NCBI RefSeq assembly: GCF_003555545.1
Contig: NZ_CP032157.1
Coordinates: 4,716,546-4,780,545, forward strand
Source of the DNA: Paraflavitalea soli
Lineage (GTDB): Bacteria; Bacteroidota; Bacteroidia; Chitinophagales; Chitinophagaceae
Direction of reading: 5' to 3'
DNA length: 64,000 nt
Positions 1-9,691 of this stretch are shown in pieces. Both the position numbers and the translations under genes were made by a program. Within the stretch, counting starts at the first letter, position 1, and the number at the start of each line of letters is the position of its first letter. Below the pieces are notes generated by a model. It was not told where the DNA came from. It searched no databases and saw only the letters and a program-made list of their open reading frames with translations.

Positions 1-2312
1 AGCGGATCATCCGGAAAGTCCATGGCCAGTCCACGCATCATGGTGTAATGCTCGTGCCAGGTCTTTCCTGCCAGTGAATAGATATAAGGCATCAGGCGGT
101 AACGCAGCTTATCATAATAGAGCATGCTTTGATAAGCAGGATGAGTTTCCGGCGCCACATTGAATATCTCGCGATAAGGATATTGACCATGCACGCGGAA
201 CAAAGGACAGAATGCACCAAACTGGTACCAGCGGGTCATTAGTTCGCGCCATTCTTCCAGGTTTTCGCCCTGGGCATTTTCAAAACGTTTCTCCACCGCA
301 AATCCGCCAATATCAACTGTCCAGTAAGGCAGGCCCGACATAGAGAAATTGAGGCCCCCGGATATTTGGTTTTTAAGATCGTGCCAGCGGGCAGAGATAT
401 CACCACTCCAGGAGGCTGCAGCATACCGCTGCTGTCCCGCAAAAGCAGAGCGGGTAAGAATGAATACCCGTTGATCGGGATTTACCCTGCGCTGCCCTTC
501 ATACACCGCTTTTGTATTCAGTAAAGGGAAAGCGTTGAAGTAACGGGTAGCGGCGCCCAGTGCTGTAGGATTCATCGTTTGCTTTCTTTCTTCCACCGAC
601 ATATTGGAATGAATATCCGGTTCTGTAGCATCCAGCCACCATGCATCAATACCTTTATTATATAACTTATCATTCAGGAGATTCCAAAAAGCCGTACGTG
701 CCTGTGGGTTGAATGCGTCATAAAAAGTAGAGGTATATCCCTTACCGATCCAGTCGCGCCGCTTTTCTGCAATATTCCGTTTGAACAGCCAGCCATTCTT
801 ATTAAACGTCTCGTATACCGGCAGGCCTTCATAGAACTTGGGCCATACGGAGATCATAAAACGCGTATGGTATTGATTGTGCAGGGTGTTGATCATACCG
901 GCAGGATCGGCAAAACGGCTGCTGTCAAAATCCTGGTTGCCCCAGTCATTTTCTTTCCAGTACGACCAGTCGAGCACAATATTATCCAGCGGTATTTTCC
1001 GCTTCCGGAATTCGCTTACAGTATTAAGTATCTCGTCCTGTGTCTTATAGCGTTCCCGGCTCTGCCAAAGTCCCATGGCCCATTTGGGCAGGATGGAACT
1101 ATTGCCGGTAAGTTCCCTGTAACCGGCAATTACCTCATCAAGGTTCTTGCCCCGGATAAAATAATAATCCAGCTGGCTACCCGACTCTGCATTAAAAGCA
1201 AACTGTTGTTGAAGATCACCCTGCAGCGGGCTTAACCATTTGCAGGATATATAGGAAACATCCCCATCGGGGATCCATTCAATCCGAAAGCTGTATTTCC
1301 TGCCTTTTTCCATGGGTACAGGTAAAACAGCGGTTCCCGGCATCCAGGGTTGACGCCAGCGATCGGCCAGCAGTTTGCCATCGATCCATATTTTCCCATA
1401 ACCGCCGTAGCGGAACAGGAAATGATGCACACCGGTAAAGGAAGATTCAATAGCACCCTCCCAGTTCACTACAGTACCGCCCAGTTTCACTGCTGCCGGG
1501 AAATCTTTTTGGGATAACAGGAAGTCGTAGGCCAGGGCCGATTCGGGCCTTTGTACGATCACCTGTTTGGTATCCCGCTTATTGGCATAAGTGGCCGTGA
1601 GCCATCCCCGACTGCTATCAGCAGCATATAATTTGAGCGTAGACAAGGGTTCATAGTTGCGTGTATCCCCCACCTTGGTAATGGAGTAATTGTCCCAGAG
1701 GATACCATAGTTCCTGGTAGACAGCATAAAAGGGATCGCTATTTCAGTATTGTTCTGGGCCAGTTCTACCTGGTATCCTTTCTGATTCATGAGCCCATCC
1801 TGGTGCTGTCCCAGGCCATAATATGCTTCGTCAGGAGTACTCAAAAATGACTGACTCAGTTTCCAGGAAGGCTGTCCTTCTTCAATAACCGGAGTAAAAT
1901 ATTTGCCGCCTTCCTTGGGTTCTCCCAGGATCGGCTTCCCCGCAGGATCGGTAAAATTGATCTCGCCGGTGATCAGCGATACAATGGCCCGTAAGGCGGG
2001 TGTAAGGAAGACAACCTGTTCTTTTTCTTCCTTCACTTCCCATTTCACGGGCGTCCTCTTCTTAGGCAGCGTAATGAGACTGGATGTATTGGTAAAGGAG
2101 TCTACCGGGCTGGCTGTCACCCGGATGATGCGATCGGTAATAGCCTGTAGCCGCACGAGGCAGACCCCGTTGGTCATTTTACGTTTCGCGTGTACTATAA
2201 TACCATCTTCAACTTTGGAGTAATCACCTGGACGAATATTGTGTGCCGGGAGGGTGGATACGGACAATAAGCACACCACAAGACAGGACAAAGATGTCAG
2301 CAGCTTCCGCAT
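1..2312 (-). CDS. Glycoside hydrolase family 31, alpha-xylosidase-like (3' end outside window)
   Basis: The minus-strand frame is open from an ATG at 2312 to the window edge (about 770 codons), so the C-terminus is missing. It starts with a signal peptide (MRKLLTSLSCLVVCLLSVS), so the product is exported. The GH31 nucleophile motif WWLDATEPD is visible with Asp at about residue 561, and WSGDI with the likely acid/base Asp at about residue 638. A segment near residues 355-430 (GGYGKIWIDGKLLADRW) resembles a PA14 insert, as in known xyloglucan-active GH31 alpha-xylosidases; the substrate is therefore inferred as alpha-xylosyl groups, but alpha-glucosidase activity is possible. The regulator gene lies 230 bp upstream on the same strand, suggesting control by it. 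Confidence 0.9.
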   Translation of the reverse strand, partial: MRKLLTSLSCLVVCLLSVSTLPAHNIRPGDYSKVEDGIIVHAKRKMTNGVCLVRLQAITDRIIRVTASPVDSFTNTSSLITLPKKRTPVKWEVKEEKEQVVFLTPALRAIVSLITGEINFTDPAGKPILGEPKEGGKYFTPVIEEGQPSWKLSQSFLSTPDEAYYGLGQHQDGLMNQKGYQVELAQNNTEIAIPFMLSTRNYGILWDNYSITKVGDTRNYEPLSTLKLYAADSSRGWLTATYANKRDTKQVIVQRPESALAYDFLLSQKDFPAAVKLGGTVVNWEGAIESSFTGVHHFLFRYGGYGKIWIDGKLLADRWRQPWMPGTAVLPVPMEKGRKYSFRIEWIPDGDVSYISCKWLSPLQGDLQQQFAFNAESGSQLDYYFIRGKNLDEVIAGYRELTGNSSILPKWAMGLWQSRERYKTQDEILNTVSEFRKRKIPLDNIVLDWSYWKENDWGNQDFDSSRFADPAGMINTLHNQYHTRFMISVWPKFYEGLPVYETFNKNGWLFKRNIAEKRRDWIGKGYTSTFYDAFNPQARTAFWNLLNDKLYNKGIDAWWLDATEPDIHSNMSVEERKQTMNPTALGAATRYFNAFPLLNTKAVYEGQRRVNPDQRVFILTRSAFAGQQRYAAASWSGDISARWHDLKNQISGGLNFSMSGLPYWTVDIGGFAVEKRFENAQGENLEEWRELMTRWYQFGAFCPLFRVHGQYPYREIFNVAPETHPAYQSMLYYDKLRYRLMPYIYSLAGKTWHEHYTMMRGLAMDFPDDP

Positions 2313-2347
2313 AACAATCGTTTCGTTTTGTTTCGCAATCAAATATT

Positions 2348-2369
2348 AAACAGGTAGCAATTCCTGTTT
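2348..2369. promoter_or_regulatory. 7-8-7 inverted repeat upstream of the GH31 gene
   Basis: AAACAGG and CCTGTTT flank an 8-base spacer, 36-57 bases before the GH31 start. It could be an operator or a leader hairpin. The rest of the 230-bp gap to the regulator gene holds no gene that I can see. Confidence 0.35.
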
Positions 2370-2468
2370 GTAGCAGCAGCATAAAAGTAGAAAGCTATGG
2401 ATTAAGGCAGGGTATGCAGATGTTTATGAATGGGTATTCAAATGTTAACCTACAGAAGTAAGAGATTG

Positions 2469-2477
2469 ATTGTCAAT
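2469..2477. promoter_or_regulatory. ATTGTCAAT near-palindrome, possible operator
   Basis: This 9-mer is a near-palindrome. Its reverse complement, ATTGACAAT, occurs at 6750-6758, just before the start of the regulator gene. Being upstream of both genes makes a shared regulator site possible, but a 9-mer can recur by chance. Confidence 0.2.
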
Positions 2478-2542
2478 AATAATTAATCGACATCCTGTAT
2501 ACCTGATAGGGTTTAGTTTAGCTGCGGAGTGCTGCAAACCTG

Positions 2543-5500
2543 TCAGGTCTGAGCGCCACCTACACCCCACTGGCTGGGCAGTACATGGAATTCCATCTTG
2601 AAGTATTTGGAAAAGTATTTGGGATTGTTGAAGCCCACTTCATACGCTATTTCGGCTACCGTCATTTCCGACTTTTCCAGCAACTGGGCAGCCCGCTTCA
2701 GGCGCACCGACCGGATAAACTCGATGGGCGTTTTGCCCGTCAGCGCCAGTATCTTTTTGTACAGGGCTACCCGGCTCATAAATACCCCCTTGCTCATCTC
2801 TTCCACCGAAAAGTCGGGATTGGCCATATTCTTTTCAATGATCTCCATCACCTGGTGCAGGAACTGCTCGTCCGGCGAGGTGGTGTGTACATCGGCCGGT
2901 CTTACATCGATCCGCTTTTCAAAAGTTTTGCGGGCAATGGCCTGCTGAGACAGTAGGTTCCTGATCCGGGAAAGCAGGATTTCAAAATTAAAAGGCTTGG
3001 TAAGGTAATCATTGGCGCCTGTTTCCAACCCCTTTAGCTGTTGCTCCTCCCCGGCCAGCGCTGTCAGCAGGATCACCGGGATATGTGAAGTACGCTGGTC
3101 CTTTTTGATCTTTTGACAAAGGTCGATGCCATTCATTTCCGGCATACTGATATCACTCACCACCAGATCGGGGTGATGGCCCAATGCTTTTTGCCAACCT
3201 TCTTTTCCATTGGCAGCCTCCAGGATGGTAAATTGCTGTCGCAGGTTATCCTTGAGGTAGAAGCGAAAATCTTCATTGTCTTCTACCAGCAGCAGCATTT
3301 TCTTTCTGCCTTCGTGCGTGCCTGCCGGCAGTGGTTCCGGTTGCCAGTCTTCGGATTGCAGGGCAATGGCTTGCGCCGGCTCATCCGGTATGACCAGTTC
3401 GGGTGAAGCGGCCAGCGGTGCTACAGATGCCGTTTGCACCGGTAGCCATACGGTAAAGCAGCTGCCTTTTTCCACCTCACTATCTACCGTTATATATCCA
3501 TTGTGCAGTTTCACAAATTCTTTGGTGATGGATAAGCCAATACCACTGCCCTGGTTCACCATACTACCCGGTATATCGTGCTGGAAAAAGCGTTCAAAGA
3601 TCTGTTCCTGCTTTTCTTTGGGAATACCTATGCCCGTATCTTTTACCTGGATAGCCAGCCAGGGCTTGCCCGGTTCTTTTTCTTCACTGTGCAAAGCCAC
3701 GGTGATACTGCCATGCTCGGGAGTGAACTTAAAGGCATTGGATACCAGGTTAAAAAGGATGCGTTCCAGTTTATCATGGTCAAATTGAGTGACCAGGCTG
3801 TCAACTTTTGTATAAAAATTGAACCGGATATTCTTCTTGTCGGCAATATCAGTAAAGGAATAAGAGATCTCTTTGGTAAACTTAATGATGTCTGCCTGTG
3901 CCGTATTGAGACGCAACTCCTGCACCTCCATTTTGCGGAAATCAAGCAACTGGTTCACGAGGTTCAGTAAGCGCCGGGCATTGCGGTGGATAAGCCTGAA
4001 TTGCTTTTGCTGCCCGTCGTCTTCCGACTGCTGTATCATTTTCTCCACCGGAGTAAGGATGAGCGACAGGGGTGTTCTGAATTCGTGGCTTACATTGGTA
4101 AAAAAACGGATCTTCATCATATCCAGCTCATGCATACGCTGCGCTTCCTTTCGTTGCTGCTCCAGCTGGAAACGGATGCGCGCGCGTTGTACGATCATAT
4201 GACGGCTAAACCATAATATGCCGGCCAGTACCAGTGCGTACAATACATAGGCCCAGGGCGTTTTCCAGAAAGGAGGCAGTATCTTAATATGGAGCGATAG
4301 CTCTTCTTTGTTCCAGATATCGTTGTTGGTGGCCGATCTTACACGAAAGGTATAATCGCCCGGATCGAGGTTGGTATAGGTAGCCAACCGCATTTTTCCA
4401 TCCGTAGTGGTCCAGTCTTCATTAAAGCCTTCGAGCTTATAAGCATATTTATTCTTTTCGGCATTGGAAAAGTTCAGTGCCGCAAACTCTATTGATAATA
4501 CATTTTCATTGTAGCGCAGGGTGATATCGCCTGTTTGTGCAATGGATTGTGGCAACACCACGCGTCCGGCCACCTTTTCTCCAATACCTATACTCTTATT
4601 AAAGATGCGCAGGTCGGTAAATGCCATGGGAAAGGATTGCCTGTCGGGCACAATGGCAGCCGGGTGGAAGATATTGAAGCCATTGGCCCCGCCAAAGATC
4701 AGTTCACCTTTGCTGGTCTTAAGCGCTGCATTTTCATTGAAAGCCGTTCCCTGCAGCCCGTCCAGCTCATCATAATTATGGCATTGCAGCACAACGCTTT
4801 TCTTTTGTTCATCATATTGTGCCTTGATATGGGATATGCCATTGGGACCGCTGATCCACAATCCGCCCTCATCATCTTCCAGCATCGTTTGTATCGTATT
4901 ATCCGGTAAGCCATTTTCACGGCGGAATACCTGGAAAGCATTTTTATGCGGATCAAACAGGTTGAGCCCATCCCGGGTGCCTATCCAGATGTTACCTTTC
5001 TTGTCCTGCAGGAGCGTAATGGTATTATTGTTGCTCAGACTGGCTGCATTACCCGGTATATTAAAATAATGAGCGAAGCTATCGGGCATATTGGGCCGCC
5101 GCAACAATACATCTACCCCATTGGAAGTGCCTATCCACAACTTACCTTCCTTATCTTCCATCAGCGCTGCTATATAATCAGCACTCACGGAGCCTGGCTG
5201 ACTGACCCGGTGGTGATAAAAGATGTTTTTCTGACGGTCAAATCTTTCAAGCCCTCCACTGAGCGTACCGATCCACATTTCTTTTTTTGAGTCCTCGAAT
5301 ATTTCCCATACCCGGTTATCCGAAATACTGTTGGGATTGCCAGAGTGCCGGTAATGGATAAAATTTTTACCATCATAACAATCCAGCCCGCCAAAATAAG
5401 AACCGATCCACAATCGTTGGGAACGGTCAATATAAAGGCTTACAATAACATTGTTGCTAAGGCTGCGCGGATCGGCCGGATTGTGCAGGAACTGGCGGAA

Positions 5501-6697
5501 TGTTTTTTTGGAACGGTCAAAGTATATAAGGCCGCCGCCATTGGTGCCTATCCACAGGTTACCGGCTGCATCTTCCACAAATTTGTTGACATCATTGTAA
5601 GGCAAACTATTTCCATCCGAAGGCTGGTGTGCAAATAAGGGGAAGCTAACGGTACGTTCACGATAATAATTGATGCCTTTTTTGAAGGTACCCAACCATA
5701 TTACACCTGCTTTATCCTTATAGGCTGTGATGATGCTGTTTTGACTAAGGCTTTTCGGATCATCATCATTGGCCATGAGGTATTGAGAAGTCCATTTCTT
5801 CTTATTGAGTATGTTAATGCCGCCATGATCAGTACACACCCATATATTGCCTTTGTTGTCCTGCAGCAGTCCGTTTACAATATTATTATTGAGGCGGAAA
5901 GAGCCTTCCTCCCCGATAATATGTTGAAAGGCGCCCGAAGCAGGATCATAACGGAACACACCCCGGGCATCGTTCGACACATATAGCCACAGTTCATTGT
6001 CAGCATCTACATAGAGGGAATAATTGTACAACTCACGCCGCATGGCAGTAGCCAATACCGAAGTCTTAAAAGTAACCGCACCGGTACGGCCATCCATCTT
6101 TTCAATTTCACCATTATTGAAGACTACCCAGAGGTCGCCCCTGGTGTCTTCCCTCAGGTCAACCGGCCCTACCTGTGTGGCGCCGGTTCCTACCGGCTGG
6201 TATATCCGGGAAGTTTTGCGCGTGGTTGATTCATATTTATACAACCCGGCGCCGGCCATGATAAACCAAAAGTTGCCCTTGCTGTCGCGCAGGATATTGG
6301 TCACAGTGGCCGGAGGTAAGGCATACCTGGCCAGTGCCGCCGATGCATTGCGGTTGAACTTTTCTGTCAGGGGATCAAAGACATTGAGCCCAACCCTGTT
6401 CAGTATCCAAATGGTATTGTCGGGACCTTCAAAGATGCGGACGATATAATCATCGCTGATGGTGGAAGAATCGTACAGGTTGTGCCGGAAAATAGTAAAA
6501 TGATACCCATCATAACGGTTAAGGCCAGCCATGGTGCCAAACCACATAAAACCTTTGCTGTCTCTGAATATGTTATTGACCTGGTTGTTGGACAATCCCT
6601 GGCTGATATCAATCCGGGAGAACTGGTACTGCTGGGTTTGGGCACACAGGATAGATCCTGTGGTACACAGTATAATTAAAATGACAAGCTTTCTCAT
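2543..6697 (-). CDS. Hybrid two-component system regulator (sensor, kinase, receiver and AraC domains)
   Basis: One polypeptide of about 1384 residues senses a glycan fragment in the periplasm and acts on DNA in the cytoplasm. In order: signal peptide (MRKLVILIILCTTGSILC), about a dozen beta-propeller repeats with WIGT/GLNRYD motifs (to about 700), a Y_Y_Y domain, one TM segment near 811-830, HisKA with His871 in NVSHEFRTPLS, an HATPase with N and G boxes, a receiver with Asp1182 (SDISMPEMNG), and a C-terminal AraC HTH. I chose the Met at 6697 because the signal peptide begins there; an upstream in-frame Met at 6757 would put 20 polar residues before it. The ROK kinase lies upstream and GH31 downstream on the same strand, fitting a local sugar-use regulator. 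Confidence 0.95.
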   Translation of the reverse strand: MRKLVILIILCTTGSILCAQTQQYQFSRIDISQGLSNNQVNNIFRDSKGFMWFGTMAGLNRYDGYHFTIFRHNLYDSSTISDDYIVRIFEGPDNTIWILNRVGLNVFDPLTEKFNRNASAALARYALPPATVTNILRDSKGNFWFIMAGAGLYKYESTTRKTSRIYQPVGTGATQVGPVDLREDTRGDLWVVFNNGEIEKMDGRTGAVTFKTSVLATAMRRELYNYSLYVDADNELWLYVSNDARGVFRYDPASGAFQHIIGEEGSFRLNNNIVNGLLQDNKGNIWVCTDHGGINILNKKKWTSQYLMANDDDPKSLSQNSIITAYKDKAGVIWLGTFKKGINYYRERTVSFPLFAHQPSDGNSLPYNDVNKFVEDAAGNLWIGTNGGGLIYFDRSKKTFRQFLHNPADPRSLSNNVIVSLYIDRSQRLWIGSYFGGLDCYDGKNFIHYRHSGNPNSISDNRVWEIFEDSKKEMWIGTLSGGLERFDRQKNIFYHHRVSQPGSVSADYIAALMEDKEGKLWIGTSNGVDVLLRRPNMPDSFAHYFNIPGNAASLSNNNTITLLQDKKGNIWIGTRDGLNLFDPHKNAFQVFRRENGLPDNTIQTMLEDDEGGLWISGPNGISHIKAQYDEQKKSVVLQCHNYDELDGLQGTAFNENAALKTSKGELIFGGANGFNIFHPAAIVPDRQSFPMAFTDLRIFNKSIGIGEKVAGRVVLPQSIAQTGDITLRYNENVLSIEFAALNFSNAEKNKYAYKLEGFNEDWTTTDGKMRLATYTNLDPGDYTFRVRSATNNDIWNKEELSLHIKILPPFWKTPWAYVLYALVLAGILWFSRHMIVQRARIRFQLEQQRKEAQRMHELDMMKIRFFTNVSHEFRTPLSLILTPVEKMIQQSEDDGQQKQFRLIHRNARRLLNLVNQLLDFRKMEVQELRLNTAQADIIKFTKEISYSFTDIADKKNIRFNFYTKVDSLVTQFDHDKLERILFNLVSNAFKFTPEHGSITVALHSEEKEPGKPWLAIQVKDTGIGIPKEKQEQIFERFFQHDIPGSMVNQGSGIGLSITKEFVKLHNGYITVDSEVEKGSCFTVWLPVQTASVAPLAASPELVIPDEPAQAIALQSEDWQPEPLPAGTHEGRKKMLLLVEDNEDFRFYLKDNLRQQFTILEAANGKEGWQKALGHHPDLVVSDISMPEMNGIDLCQKIKKDQRTSHIPVILLTALAGEEQQLKGLETGANDYLTKPFNFEILLSRIRNLLSQQAIARKTFEKRIDVRPADVHTTSPDEQFLHQVMEIIEKNMANPDFSVEEMSKGVFMSRVALYKKILALTGKTPIEFIRSVRLKRAAQLLEKSEMTVAEIAYEVGFNNPKYFSKYFKMEFHVLPSQWGVGGAQT

Positions 6698-6781
6698 AAT
6701 GCGGCCGCAAAAAATTAAGCTTTTTTGGGCGAATGAGGAAAAATGTCTGATTGACAATATCCGTGTAGGGTGGGCCTCCTA

Positions 6782-7654
6782 TTAAATATTCTCTATCCAG
6801 CAACCTGCAGCGCCCATAATATGGGCATCTTCGCCCAGGCGGGCAATGCGTATCGGAATATCAATGGATTGTGCCAGCAAGGCCTGCTCTGCATGCGTCA
6901 GGAACCATTCAGCACTTTTGGCAATATTGCCGCCAATGACAATCACTTCCGGATTGTTGGCGCGGACAAAACCGGCCAAAAAACCAGCCAGGTTAAGGCC
7001 AAAGTCTTTAAATATCGCTTTGATACGGGGATCTGAGGGAATAAGCGCTACCAGGCCCTTCACATGGTCAACAGTAGTACCGCTCACCTGGCGGTAGGTA
7101 TTGATGAGCCAGCGGGCAGAAATATAGTCTTCAGCCATACCATCCAGGAAAGGCGCACACCAGAGATTAGCATCCTTTGCTACCCCATGATGAAAAGTAG
7201 CAGTGCCCAACCCCGTTCCCAGGGTAATTCCGACAGCCGTTTTGAATCCGCGGGCCGCCCCTCCCATTACTTCGCCTTGCAGAAAACAACCGGCATCATT
7301 CATGAGGCGGATATGATCCGGACTTACCCCCAGGCGCTCAGCCATCATATCCTTCACATTCAGGCCGTAGAGGGATTCATACTTGTTCTGGTCTTTTATA
7401 AAAGAAATACCTTTTTCATAATCAAAAGGCCCCGGCATGGCAATACCCATACGCTTGGGCAGATAGGGTCGTGCTTCAAAAACAGCAGAAATGGCGGCAC
7501 ACCAAACGTCGATAATGCTGGCAGCATCCTCCTGCGCATTGATATGTTTCCGGACCGAAAAGGCAGGCAATACACTCCGGACATCCAGGTCCACCAATGC
7601 AGCACTAATGTGGGAGCCCCCAATATCAACGCCAGCCACCAAAGGGTTATTCAT
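6782..7654 (-). CDS. ROK family sugar kinase (glucokinase-like)
   Basis: This 290-residue cytosolic protein has the ROK ATP-binding signature near the N-terminus (GVDIGGSHISAALVD), the catalytic Asp region NDAGCFLQGE and the glycine-rich GITLGTGLGTA. The usual ROK zinc cluster CxCGxxGC is absent: the matching region reads APFLDGMAEDY. The likely role is phosphorylation of a hexose released by the adjacent GH31 enzyme; the true substrate is unknown. It is upstream of the hybrid regulator on the same strand with an 84-bp gap to that gene's chosen start. A TAnnTTTG element lies about 75 bp upstream. Confidence 0.85.
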   Translation of the reverse strand: MNNPLVAGVDIGGSHISAALVDLDVRSVLPAFSVRKHINAQEDAASIIDVWCAAISAVFEARPYLPKRMGIAMPGPFDYEKGISFIKDQNKYESLYGLNVKDMMAERLGVSPDHIRLMNDAGCFLQGEVMGGAARGFKTAVGITLGTGLGTATFHHGVAKDANLWCAPFLDGMAEDYISARWLINTYRQVSGTTVDHVKGLVALIPSDPRIKAIFKDFGLNLAGFLAGFVRANNPEVIVIGGNIAKSAEWFLTHAEQALLAQSIDIPIRIARLGEDAHIMGAAGCWIENI

Positions 7655-7726
7655 GCAAAAATCAGTTTTAAGCGCTTGCCTGTAGTTTTGGTTTCAAAAG
7701 ACAGGTTATGTTTTTGTTACGCTGGG

Positions 7727-7734
7727 CAAATATA
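7727..7734 (-). promoter_or_regulatory. Bacteroidota -7 element upstream of the ROK gene
   Basis: On the minus strand this reads TATATTTG, a full match to the TAnnTTTG consensus. No clear -33 TTTG lies at the usual spacing. It would give a leader of about 65 nt. Confidence 0.45.
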
Positions 7735-7913
7735 CTCGTGGATTCGCTAACTATACCGTTTTAGCTAACAATTATTAGTGAGGATTATTGAGTTGGGAAG
7801 CCAAAATCGACGGTTTGGAGGCCGGCATCGACATCCGGCACACCATAGCCAGTACCTAAGTACGGGGGCCAGCGTTCAGCACCTGGGCCCTGGACTCTCC
7901 CTCCTTACGCTGA

Positions 7914-7947
7914 ACTCCGGACTCCAGACTCAATACTCCCGACTCAA
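7914..7947. repeat. Heptad-spaced ACTC repeats in intergenic DNA
   Basis: ACTC begins at 7914, 7921, 7928, 7935 and 7942, an exact 7-bp spacing; one more ACTC lies at 7894. The three bases between copies vary. The repeats sit in the 366-bp gap between the divergent ROK and ABC transporter genes. Confidence 0.6.
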
Positions 7948-8020
7948 GCCAAAGCAACCTTGCCGGACCAAAAAGCGTATGGAGAATTGATCATCAATGC
8001 CATAACGCAATAGTCCGTCT

Positions 8021-9691
8021 TTGAAACATATTATCAAAAAGAGTATTGCCATCCTCAGGCCCGAAGAACGCCGCCGGATGGGCATGCTGGTGGTATTGGA
8101 CCTCCTGATCAGCCTGGCCGATATTGCTTCTCTCGCCTGGCTCTTACTGATCATCAGGATCTACACACAGCCTGAACCATTCACCCCGGTGACCTTTTTA
8201 CCCTACTGGCTGCAGAACAGGCATTCCCTGTTGCCCATTACCCTGTTCCTCCTGCTGTTTAGCGGCAAGAACCTGGCGGGCTTCCTGGTATACCGGAGCC
8301 AATGCCGGTTCATAGCCCAGGTAGCTACCCGTATTGCCCGCCACCGGCTGTTGCATTACCTCGAAGGAGCTTATACCAGTTACATCAATATAGATTCCTC
8401 CGTGCACATCCGCAAGATCAGCTACCAGCCCATCGATTTCTGTCAGCATGTGCTGGCAGGCATCCAACAGGTCATTACCCAGGGCCTGCTGGTGGTACTC
8501 ACCATTACCGCCATCCTCCTCTTCAATGCCCAGTTATTCCTGCTGCTGTTTATCCTCCTGCTGCCCCCGGTAGTAGGCATATCCTACCTGGTAAAAAAGA
8601 AACTGAGAAAAGTGCGCCATAATGCCCGCACCAGCAGTGAAAAAGCATTACAGCACCTGCAGGAAGCTTTGAATGGCTTTGTAGAGAGCAATATCTACGA
8701 TAAGAACGGCGCCTTCCTGGAGCGTTACATGAACTATCAACAACAGTTCAATACCCACTTTGCCAATACCCTCATCGCCCAGGGCATCCCTGCCCGTATG
8801 ATGGAAATATTTGCGTTGCTGGGACTTTTCATCCTGGTGGCCCTGAGCCAATGGCAGGGTTATACCGACAACAATGCCCTGATCACCATGGGCGCCTTCA
8901 TGGCAGCCGCCTATAAGATCATACCCGGCATTGTGAAAATACTGAACACCATAGGGCAGGTACAAACCTATGCCTACACCGCCGATGAATTGGCGGAGGC
9001 TCCCCCTGCAAGGTCTGCAGCACATCCCGGTGCTCCCTTGCCCGCCATTCAATCCCTTCAATTCAGGGACGTCCACTTCCGGTTTGGCCATAAGAACATT
9101 CTGCAAAACCTTAACTGGAGCTTGCAGCCAGGCGATTTTATGGGTATCTCCGGTCACTCAGGGCAGGGCAAGACCACGATCCTGAATTTATTATTGGGAT
9201 TCCTCAACCCCGCTGAAGGACATATCCTGATCAACGATGTGCTGGCTGGCAATGAGGAGCGCCGGCAATACTGGCCGGTCATTTCCTATGTAAAGCAACA
9301 ACCCTTTCTTATTCATGATACCGTGCTCCATAACATTACCCTGAATGGTGATCATTACCACGAAAAGAAGTTCAGGCGGGCCGTGAGCCAGGCGGGATTG
9401 ACACACCTGTTGGAGGGTACTGAAAATGCCAGTAAAATAATCACCGAAAATGGCCGCAATATCAGTGGCGGGCAGCGGCAGCGGATAGCCATCGCCCGGG
9501 CACTGTACAAAGATGCCGACCTGATCATACTGGATGAACCATTCAATGAGCTGGACGCTGATGCCGAAAATGAACTGCTGCAGCATTTTAAACAACTGAC
9601 CCAACAGGGTAAAATGGTTATATTGATCACACACAACAAGCAGAGCCTTGGCTGCTGTAATAAAATCCTTTCACTGGATGAAGAAGCCTGA
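8021..9691 (+). CDS. ABC exporter half-transporter (fused permease and ATPase)
   Basis: This 556-residue protein has an N-terminal membrane domain of about six helices (residues 20-310) and a C-terminal ATPase. The ATPase shows Walker A GHSGQGKTT at residues 378-386, the signature ISGGQRQRIAIARAL and Walker B LIILDEP at about 501-507. It resembles lipid or glycolipid exporters of the MsbA/PglK type, and two glycosyltransferases follow with overlaps, so export of a lipid-linked glycan is inferred. The start is a TTG; the next in-frame Met, about 20 residues in, would cut off the family-typical IAILRPEERRRM. The window begins its plus-strand glycan locus here. Confidence 0.88.
   Translation: MKHIIKKSIAILRPEERRRMGMLVVLDLLISLADIASLAWLLLIIRIYTQPEPFTPVTFLPYWLQNRHSLLPITLFLLLFSGKNLAGFLVYRSQCRFIAQVATRIARHRLLHYLEGAYTSYINIDSSVHIRKISYQPIDFCQHVLAGIQQVITQGLLVVLTITAILLFNAQLFLLLFILLLPPVVGISYLVKKKLRKVRHNARTSSEKALQHLQEALNGFVESNIYDKNGAFLERYMNYQQQFNTHFANTLIAQGIPARMMEIFALLGLFILVALSQWQGYTDNNALITMGAFMAAAYKIIPGIVKILNTIGQVQTYAYTADELAEAPPARSAAHPGAPLPAIQSLQFRDVHFRFGHKNILQNLNWSLQPGDFMGISGHSGQGKTTILNLLLGFLNPAEGHILINDVLAGNEERRQYWPVISYVKQQPFLIHDTVLHNITLNGDHYHEKKFRRAVSQAGLTHLLEGTENASKIITENGRNISGGQRQRIAIARALYKDADLIILDEPFNELDADAENELLQHFKQLTQQGKMVILITHNKQSLGCCNKILSLDEEA

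Noticed and set aside
7064-7750. A 228-codon plus-strand frame over the ROK gene
   Set aside because: Antisense to a gene with clear ROK motifs; it has no recognisable domain.
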